From contig JAUVTM010000032.1 in assembly GCA_030601545.1 (NCBI GenBank), positions 1 to 13,520 of the forward strand: 13,520 nucleotides of DNA, given 5' to 3'. The notes under the pieces were generated by a model that was given only the letters and a program-made list of their open reading frames with translations, ran no database searches and was not told the DNA's origin. This document shows positions 8,195 to 13,520 of this stretch, one piece after another (the first letter of the stretch is position 1; every line of letters begins with the position of its first letter). The DNA is from Syntrophobacterales bacterium. Lineage in GTDB: Bacteria > Desulfobacterota > Syntrophobacteria > BM002. A program made the translations under genes and the position numbers.

Positions 8195-8299
8195 ATGGAG
8201 TAATGATCATTGCAGATTGCAGATTGCGGAATTTTTTAGCTGCAGCTTGTGGCAATCTAAAATCTAAAATCCGCAATCTTTAGTGCTCCATTACTCCAT
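8195..8299. repeat. Nested period-8 / period-7 inverted-repeat element (family C)
   Basis: An outer perfect 10-bp inverted repeat, ATGGAGTAAT (8195-8204) and ATTACTCCAT (8290-8299), frames an inner heptamer hairpin. The inner left arm has GATTGCA (8215) and GATTGCG (8222), then a drifting GAATTTT. The right arm has GGCAATC (8251), TAAAATC (8258), TAAAATC (8265) and CGCAATC (8272), all in exact 7-base phase. Bases 8221-8230 and 8270-8279 form 10 perfect complementary positions. The outer part shows period 8 (CTCCATTA, then CTCCATGG from 8286). It lies 44 bases after dprA and 36 bases before topA. No coding content; function unknown. Confidence 0.72.
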
Positions 8300-8335
8300 G
8301 GGACTGATAACTAGAGAAAGGATCGAGGATACTGA

Positions 8336-10744
8336 ATGGGCAAGTCACTACTGATCGTTGAATCCCCCACCAAAGCGCGGACTCTCAATCGCTATCTCGG
8401 CGATCGTTTCGATATTCGGGCTTCCGTGGGACACGTTAAAGATCTTCCCGCGAATGAGCTGGGAATCAATATCGAGAACAAATTTGAGCCGCACTATGAA
8501 GTAATCAAAGGCAAGGAAAAGGTCATTCGCGAACTGAAAAAAGCGGCTGCGCAAGCGGACAGCATTTACCTGGCCCCGGATCCTGATCGAGAGGGTGAGG
8601 CCATCGCCTGGCACATTGCCGAGGAACTTCGTTCTTCTCAAAAGGAGATTTACCGAGTTCTTTTCAACGAACTGACCCGCAATGCCATTGAAGATGCCTT
8701 GAAGCAACCTGGAGAACTTCACCAGCAGAAATTCGAGGCCCAACTGGCCAGGAGGCTGCTGGATCGGCTGGTGGGCTATCAGATTTCCCCCATTCTCTGG
8801 GACAAAGTCCGTCGTGGTCTCAGCGCCGGTCGCGTTCAGTCAGTGGCCCTCAGGCTCATATGCGAACGGGAACATGAAATCCTGGCTTTCGATAGTGAGG
8901 AGTACTGGACAATCACCGCACTGTTGGAAGGGGAGGTGAAGCCGCAATTTGAGGCGCGGTTATGGAGAAAAGCTGGCAAGAAAGTAAAAATAGCCAACCA
9001 AGAACAGGCGTCGGCCCTGGTGGCGGCCCTCGAGCAAGCCAGCTACCAGGTAGCAAAAGTTGAGAAAAAGAAACGGACCCGTAGGCCTGCCCCGCCGTTT
9101 ATTACCAGTACCCTGCAACAAGAGGCAGCTCGCAAGCTGAGGTATAGTGCGCAGCGGACCATGGCCATCGCCCAACGTTTATATGAAGGAGTTGAGCTGG
9201 GCAAAGAGGGTGCTGTGGGATTCATAACTTATATGCGGACAGATTCCACCAGGCTTGCCAAAGAGGCGGTGACGGCGGCTCGGAACTGGATACGGGGCAA
9301 TATGGGGACAGAGTATGTTCCCCAAAAGGCCCCCGTGTACCGGAGCCGCAAAGGGACCCAGGATGCCCATGAGGCCATTCGGCCAACCTCGGTGACTCGG
9401 ACCCCCGAGCAGATGGCGGCTTATCTTAAAAAAGATGAACTGGCGCTTTATGAACTGATATGGAAGCGGTTCGTGGCAAGCCAAATGAGCCCGGCGCAGT
9501 TGGATCAGACGATCATGCCCATTACTGCAGGTGAGCTTGTGCTGCGAGCCAGTGGGACTGTGCTCCGCTTTCCCGGATTCATGCAGATCTACATTGAAGG
9601 TTCGGACAACGGTGAGGTTGGGTTGGAAGAAGGGCCGAAACTCCCAGACCTGGAGGAGGGCAATTCTTTGAAATTGGTGAACTTGGAACCCAAGCAACAC
9701 TTCACCCAGCCGCCACCTCGCTTCACGGAAGCCTCGCTGATAAGAGAACTGGAAGAGAAAGGTATTGGCCGGCCAAGCACCTATGCCAGTATTACGGAGG
9801 TTATTCAGAAGAAGGAATATACCATCAAGGAAAAGAGACGATTCAAGCCCACAGAGCTGGGGATGCTGGTGAATGATTTGCTGGTTGCCAACTTTCCGGA
9901 GGTTCTGAATGTGGCTTTTACCGCCCAGCTGGAGGCAAAGCTGGATCAGGTGGAGACCGGCAATCGGGGCTGGCTCCAGGTGATTGAAGAATTCTACCAG
10001 CAGTTTCACCAGGCGGTGGAACGGGCCCAAACAGAAATGATTGATGTCAAGAGGGAGGGGCTGCCAACAGAGATCGATTGTGACAAGTGCGGCAAAAAGA
10101 TGCACATTCGCTGGGGCAAAAACGGATTGTTTCTTTCCTGCTCCGGATATCCAACGTGCAAGAACAGCAAGAACTTCGCCCGAGACAGCAAGGGCAACAT
10201 TCAGGTGGCGGCGGCAGAAGAGGTTCAGGGCACATGTGAATTGTGCAGTCGGGACATGGTAGTTAAAAATGGACGGTTTGGGCCTTTCTTGGCCTGCACC
10301 GGGTACCCCGAGTGCAAGAATACACGCTCGCTGCAAAACGAAAAGGGAGAGGAGAAAGAAAAGACTGTCCAATACACGGACGAAGTCTGCGATAAGTGCG
10401 ACGGTCGGTTCGTGATCCGAAAAAGTCGCCAGGGCATCTCTTTCCTGGCCTGCGAAAACTATCCGCGTTGCCGAAACACTCGACCCATCGGTACAGGGGT
10501 TGCCTGTCCGCAAACGGAGTGCGACGGGGAATTGGTGGAACGAGCGTCCAAACGCGGGAGAAGATTTTACGGCTGCACTCGTTATCCCAAGTGCCGATTT
10601 ATCTCCTGGTCACGACCGGTAGACAAAGCTTGTCCCACCTGCGGCAATGCTTACCTGGTGATCCGGAGCAGCAAGGGGGAAGAATACCTGGCTTGTCCGG
10701 AGAAAACGTGTGGATATAAAGAAAATCAAACCACCGTTGCGTGA
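8336..10744 (+). CDS. topA: DNA topoisomerase I (type IA)
   Basis: TopA relaxes negatively supercoiled DNA by a covalent 5'-phosphotyrosine intermediate. The 802-residue product begins with the TOPRIM domain (IVESPTKA with Glu9; DPDREGEAIAWH with Asp82 and Asp84), continues through GRVQSVALRLI and the active-site block ITYMRTDS with likely catalytic Tyr299, and GIGRPSTYASI further on. The C-terminus carries five four-cysteine zinc ribbons starting at about residues 582, 633, 684, 723 and 765, each with a CxxC-type pair and a second pair around a YP-type turn (the last, CPEKTC, lacks YP). GAGGA upstream of the ATG has good spacing. It follows dprA across a repeat-bearing spacer. No truncation or frameshift is visible. 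Confidence 0.97.
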   Translation: MGKSLLIVESPTKARTLNRYLGDRFDIRASVGHVKDLPANELGINIENKFEPHYEVIKGKEKVIRELKKAAAQADSIYLAPDPDREGEAIAWHIAEELRSSQKEIYRVLFNELTRNAIEDALKQPGELHQQKFEAQLARRLLDRLVGYQISPILWDKVRRGLSAGRVQSVALRLICEREHEILAFDSEEYWTITALLEGEVKPQFEARLWRKAGKKVKIANQEQASALVAALEQASYQVAKVEKKKRTRRPAPPFITSTLQQEAARKLRYSAQRTMAIAQRLYEGVELGKEGAVGFITYMRTDSTRLAKEAVTAARNWIRGNMGTEYVPQKAPVYRSRKGTQDAHEAIRPTSVTRTPEQMAAYLKKDELALYELIWKRFVASQMSPAQLDQTIMPITAGELVLRASGTVLRFPGFMQIYIEGSDNGEVGLEEGPKLPDLEEGNSLKLVNLEPKQHFTQPPPRFTEASLIRELEEKGIGRPSTYASITEVIQKKEYTIKEKRRFKPTELGMLVNDLLVANFPEVLNVAFTAQLEAKLDQVETGNRGWLQVIEEFYQQFHQAVERAQTEMIDVKREGLPTEIDCDKCGKKMHIRWGKNGLFLSCSGYPTCKNSKNFARDSKGNIQVAAAEEVQGTCELCSRDMVVKNGRFGPFLACTGYPECKNTRSLQNEKGEEKEKTVQYTDEVCDKCDGRFVIRKSRQGISFLACENYPRCRNTRPIGTGVACPQTECDGELVERASKRGRRFYGCTRYPKCRFISWSRPVDKACPTCGNAYLVIRSSKGEEYLACPEKTCGYKENQTTVA

Positions 10745-10785
10745 CCACCTGGCGAGCTTGGTTTTCTAGGGCAGATAAGTCTAAT

Positions 10786-10933
10786 GTCAGTTGTCAGTAG
10801 TCCGTTGCAAACAAATGGGAAGAGAGCATAGCGCCAAGATTATAATCACACTCTTTAGTTGCTTTTGGCTCAGCGCTAGGCCACGAACGAAGCTGAAAAA
10901 ACAACAACGGACAACTGACCACGGACTACGGAC
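10786..10933. repeat. Composite heptamer element: family A arms enclosing family B arms
   Basis: Outer left arm: GTCAGTT (10786), GTCAGTA (10793), GTCCGTT (10800). Outer right arm, opposite strand type: AACGGAC (10906), AACTGAC (10913), CACGGAC (10920), TACGGAC (10927). Inside, a second pair is of the type seen after secD: GCATAGC (10826) and GCCAAGA (10833) on the left, GCTTTTG (10861), GCTCAGC (10868) and GCTAGGC (10875) on the right. All units keep 7-base phase within their arm. The element fills the spacer between topA and the prepilin peptidase gene. No open reading frame of interest lies within it. Confidence 0.75.
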
Positions 10934-11016
10934 ATAATGGTTAAATTGGTACGATTCATGCTTTAAAGTGATCCAGAGAATGTTCCTGGAGTTCACTGGA
11001 TGGAGTAGATGAAGGT

Positions 11017-11805
11017 ATGAATGTGGCGAGTACGATTCTCGGGTTTTGGATCTTTGCTGTGGGTGCGGCGGTGGGTAGTTTCCTCAATGTGTGCATCGTG
11101 AGACTACCAAAAGGAGCCTCGCTCATCAAGCCCGGTTCTCACTGTCCCCATTGCCAGAGCGCTATTCGGTTCTATGACAATATACCCCTGTTCAGCTACT
11201 TGATTCTGCGAGGCAAGTGTCGCCGCTGCAAAACGCGCATTTCACCGCGATACTTTCTGGTGGAAGGACTGAGTGGCCTCATGGCCCTTGCCCTTTTTCG
11301 GACCTTTGGACTGAGTCCGGAACTGGGGGTTTACTTCATTTTCTTCTCAGCGCTGCTGGCCGTAATCTTCATAGATCTAGACACCTTGACGATTCCCGAT
11401 GTAATTACCCTGCCCGGCATTGTTGCAGGCGTGGCAGCCTCTTTCTTGCTGCCTCGTTTTAATGTGTGGCAATCGCTACTCGGCCTGCTGGTGGGAGGCG
11501 GAGTGCTTTTATTGGTGGCGGTTGGCTATCGAATCTTTAGAAAACGTGAGGGCATGGGCGGTGGAGATATCAAACTGCTGGCCATGATCGGTGCCTTCCT
11601 GGGGTTGCCAGGCGTACTCTACACCCTATTTGCTAGTTCTTTGGCAGGTTCTTTGGCGGGGCTTCTGCTTATGTTCAAAGACAAGAGCGGGGGAGGTACC
11701 AGGATTCCCTTTGGACCTTTTTTGGCCCTGGGTGCCATGAGTTACGTTTTTTGGGGCCCGGCACTTATTCAATGGTATTTTCATAGCCTAGGGGGTAAAA
11801 TCTGA
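11017..11805 (+). CDS. pilD: Prepilin peptidase / N-methyltransferase (type IV leader peptidase)
   Basis: This inner-membrane aspartic protease cleaves the leader of type IV pilins and type II secretion pseudopilins and methylates the new N-terminus. The 262-residue product has an N-terminal helix, a cytoplasmic loop with two CxxC pairs (Cys43, Cys46, Cys68, Cys71) bracketing the conserved RFYDNIPLFSYL block, and several further helices. Catalytic signatures are visible: the aspartate cluster FIDLDTLTIPD (Asp120, Asp122, Asp128) and the GxGD-family motif GMGGGD with Asp184. The ATG at 11017 is preceded by GGAG at 11002-11005, slightly far but usable. No pilin or secretion genes adjoin it here; it may also serve DNA-uptake pili alongside DprA (inference). 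Symbol pilD is used by family, not by proven substrate. Confidence 0.94.
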   Translation: MNVASTILGFWIFAVGAAVGSFLNVCIVRLPKGASLIKPGSHCPHCQSAIRFYDNIPLFSYLILRGKCRRCKTRISPRYFLVEGLSGLMALALFRTFGLSPELGVYFIFFSALLAVIFIDLDTLTIPDVITLPGIVAGVAASFLLPRFNVWQSLLGLLVGGGVLLLVAVGYRIFRKREGMGGGDIKLLAMIGAFLGLPGVLYTLFASSLAGSLAGLLLMFKDKSGGGTRIPFGPFLALGAMSYVFWGPALIQWYFHSLGGKI

Positions 11806-12024
11806 GAGAGAATCCTTGGGTGTTCGTATATTTTGGCTGTAAAAACGGGGTAACTTCTGGAGGGAAACTCTGTTGCCATGGGCTTGCCTCTCGCATAACT
11901 TTAGCCATTTTAGCTCGCTTTCGTTCAATTTAGGCACTTATCTTGCTTGCTATCTGTCTCTAACTGATTACTGAATGGCGGTTACCACAACCATTGGTGC
12001 TCTCAGTTGAATGGACGTGTTTCC

Positions 12025-12780
12025 ATGAAACCGCGCCGTTTCTTCGTTGAGGGTGAGGCCCTTGGCCCGGGAGAACGGCTAGTCACGGGTAAACGGGCTC
12101 GTCATCTAACTCGGGTTTTGCGCTTGGGAGTCGGCGAAGCTGTTGTGCTTTTCGACGGCAGTGGCACCGAATATCCAGCAGAGATTTTGGAGGTGGGCCG
12201 ACAGCTCGTTCGGTTCAAAGTGGCGGCTGGCACAAGGGTAGACCGGGAGTCGCGCCTTGACCTAGTGCTGGCACTGGGACTGTCCCGACCGAGCATCATG
12301 GATCTTATTATTCAGAAAGTCACTGAGCTCGGAGTGAACGCCATAGTTCCGGTAAGAACCGAAAGAGCGCAGAGATGGGCGGCTGGTGAGAGAGGGGCTT
12401 CCAGGCTCGAAAGGTGGGAACGCATAGCTCAGGAAGCGGCGAGACAGAGCGGCCGCAACATGGTTCCCCACATATCGCCACCGGCGGATTTTTCCCGGTT
12501 CCTTGCGCACCAGCAAGAAACAGGGCTTAAGCTAATTTGCTGGGAAGAGGAGGAGAGTGGCAGCCTGAGGACGGCCCTTGCAGAGCAAGCGGGAAGCCGT
12601 CAGGCTTGTGTACTCATAGGTCCAGAAGGAGGATTTTCAACAAACGAGGTCGAGCGGGCTACTGCTGCTGGTTTCCAGTGTGTTTCCTTGGGCCAGCGTT
12701 TACTGAGGACGGAAACTGCTGCAATTACAGTAATTAGCCTGCTGCAATACGAGCTGGGTGACTTGGGTCTTTTACCTTGA
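12025..12780 (+). CDS. rsmE: 16S rRNA (uracil-1498-N3)-methyltransferase RsmE
   Basis: RsmE methylates N3 of U1498 in 16S rRNA using S-adenosylmethionine; it is a cytosolic SPOUT-family (trefoil-knot) enzyme working on the assembled small subunit. From the ATG the protein has 251 residues, typical for the family. The N-terminal PUA-like part starts RRFFVEG with HLTRVLRLGVGE near 27-38. The knot region shows QKVTELGVNAIVPVRTERAQ (97-116), ERIAQEAARQSGR (132-144), LIGPEGGFS (197-205) and LGQRLLRTETAA (222-233). An in-frame TTG at 12007 would add six residues, but the ATG matches the usual start better; neither has a strong ribosome-binding site. The preceding 219 bases after pilD contain nothing I can identify. 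Confidence 0.95.
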   Translation: MKPRRFFVEGEALGPGERLVTGKRARHLTRVLRLGVGEAVVLFDGSGTEYPAEILEVGRQLVRFKVAAGTRVDRESRLDLVLALGLSRPSIMDLIIQKVTELGVNAIVPVRTERAQRWAAGERGASRLERWERIAQEAARQSGRNMVPHISPPADFSRFLAHQQETGLKLICWEEEESGSLRTALAEQAGSRQACVLIGPEGGFSTNEVERATAAGFQCVSLGQRLLRTETAAITVISLLQYELGDLGLLP

Positions 12781-12804
12781 CCTGTGGTCCGGGTCGGCTA
12801 TACT
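12777..12804 (+). promoter_or_regulatory. Candidate sigma-70 promoter overlapping the rsmE stop codon
   Basis: TTGACC (12777-12782, one mismatch to consensus) is followed after 16 bases by TATACT (12799-12804, one mismatch). The -35 box includes the rsmE stop codon TGA. It would start a transcript near 12811, leaving a leader of about 80 bases before the zinc-ribbon gene at 12892. Sequence match is the best of any promoter in the window; activity is unproven. Confidence 0.5.
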
Positions 12805-12891
12805 GCCTCACAAAAGTTGAGACAAAACATACCCTAAGTCCGCCCAGCCTTTGCAACCCGGCAGGCGGGGGGGATGTAGAAGGAGGGTGCC

Positions 12892-13520
12892 ATGAAATGC
12901 CCTAAGTGCGGCAATGTCAGTTTTGATCACCTGGATAACTGTATGAAATGCAGCAAAGATCTTTCGGCGGACCGACATGAACTTAATCTGCTGGATTTCA
13001 GGCCAGAAGTGCCTTTTCTCCTCGGCAGTTTGGTAGGGGAGATGCAAGGCGGTGGTGTCCAACAAGATCTCAGCTTTACTCAGGAAACTGAACTGGAGTT
13101 GGGTGGATTGGATATGGGCGAGCCCCCTGCCCCAGAGGGATCTATCGATATGCTAGATGTGGGGGGAGCAACCGGCGCAGGCTCCTCCGAGGAGCTAAGT
13201 CTGAGTGAGATTGCCTTGGACGACCTGGAGACCATCGAGGCGTCGGCTTTGGGAGATGAGGCAGCCGCAGAGCTGCATCTGGGTGATCTCGCGGAGTTGA
13301 GCGATGAGGGTGCGGGCCCGGCTGAAGAAAATGATGGATTCTTGGGGCTGGAGTTTGAGGAGGATGATTCTTCAGTCGACGATTTTGCCGATCTCGAAGA
13401 GGCTTTGACTTCGGAGCCTGCGGTGGAACCAGAAGCTGCACCGGCTGATCCAGGAGATGCTCTTGAACTGGACCTCAATGAAGATGACCTCTCCGTACTT
13501 GCCAAGGAACTCGAAGGTCA
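12892..13520 (+). CDS. Zinc-ribbon protein with long acidic region (3' end outside window)
   Basis: The frame opens with ATG after a strong AAGGAGG site and stays open to the window edge (209 complete codons), so the gene is real but truncated here by the window only. The N-terminus is a compact zinc ribbon with CxxC pairs at Cys3/Cys6 and Cys17/Cys20. After a short basic-to-neutral stretch (about 21-50) the protein becomes strongly acidic, with recurring hydrophobic-acidic patches such as LELGGLD, LSLSEIALDDLE, LHLGDLAELSD and LELDLNEDDL. No membrane segment is seen so far. I do not recognise the family; proteins with an N-terminal zinc ribbon and acidic linker before a C-terminal domain are common in Desulfobacterota, and such a domain could lie beyond the edge. 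A candidate promoter sits at the end of rsmE. The opposite-strand frames here are shadows of the acidic codons. Confidence 0.85.
   Translation, partial: MKCPKCGNVSFDHLDNCMKCSKDLSADRHELNLLDFRPEVPFLLGSLVGEMQGGGVQQDLSFTQETELELGGLDMGEPPAPEGSIDMLDVGGATGAGSSEELSLSEIALDDLETIEASALGDEAAAELHLGDLAELSDEGAGPAEENDGFLGLEFEEDDSSVDDFADLEEALTSEPAVEPEAAPADPGDALELDLNEDDLSVLAKELEG

Noticed and set aside
9179..10513. 444-codon open frame on the minus strand inside topA
   Set aside because: It lies wholly opposite the well-conserved topA reading frame, which carries all expected motifs; its translation resembles no family and has the look of an antisense shadow.
11806..12024. Riboswitch or small RNA in the pilD-rsmE spacer
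   Set aside because: I looked for conserved riboswitch cores and found none; there is no convincing stem-loop plus T-run or phased repeat, so nothing is claimed.
13080..13505. Serine-rich 141-codon minus-strand frame
   Set aside because: It mirrors the acidic codons (GAG/GAT) of the truncated zinc-ribbon gene on the plus strand, which has a strong ribosome-binding site and a cysteine motif.

Overview
The window is a gene-dense stretch of a bacterial chromosome with every recognised gene on the + strand. Gene order queA-tgt-yajC-secD-secF is a housekeeping cluster found in many Gram-negative bacteria. The downstream set (secreted LysM protein, dprA, topA, prepilin peptidase, rsmE, zinc-ribbon/acidic protein) suggests a Desulfobacterota (former Deltaproteobacteria) genome. 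That assignment is inferred from gene order and protein style, not from a phylogenetic marker. There are no tRNA or rRNA genes, CRISPR arrays, transposase genes or prophage genes that I can see.

Layout. Positions 12-2182 hold queA and tgt, which make queuosine in tRNA (Tgt inserts preQ1 at the wobble position, QueA adds the epoxycyclopentane group). Positions 2207-5480 hold yajC, secD and secF, the accessory membrane complex of the Sec translocon. Positions 5753-6832 encode an exported LysM protein with its own candidate promoter and a good intrinsic terminator. Positions 7032-10744 hold dprA (single-stranded DNA uptake/recombination) and topA (DNA topoisomerase I with five C-terminal zinc ribbons). 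Positions 11017-11805 encode a prepilin peptidase and 12025-12780 the 16S rRNA methyltransferase RsmE. From 12892 to the right edge there is an open reading frame cut by the window end: an N-terminal four-cysteine zinc ribbon followed by a long acidic region. It is easily missed because its stop codon lies outside the window. No gene-free stretch exceeds 300 bases; the longest are 5481-5752 and 10745-11016.

The most unusual content is in the spacers. Four of them (after yajC, secD, dprA and topA) carry short tandem units with strict 7-base phase. In three of the four the array is answered by a reverse-complement array, giving imperfect stem-loops about 70-150 bases long. At least three unit families are visible: GTC-type (2551-2592 and outer arms at 10786-10933), GCATAGC-type (4246-4314 and nested inside 10826-10881) and GATTGCG/GATTTTA-type (8215-8278). 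A period-8 pair (ATTACTCC type) frames the last. At 10786-10933 one family is nested inside another, which suggests insertion of one element into another. They recall the heptameric short tandem repeats described in cyanobacteria, but the paired, nested hairpin layout and the lack of any coding content make them worth a genome-wide look.
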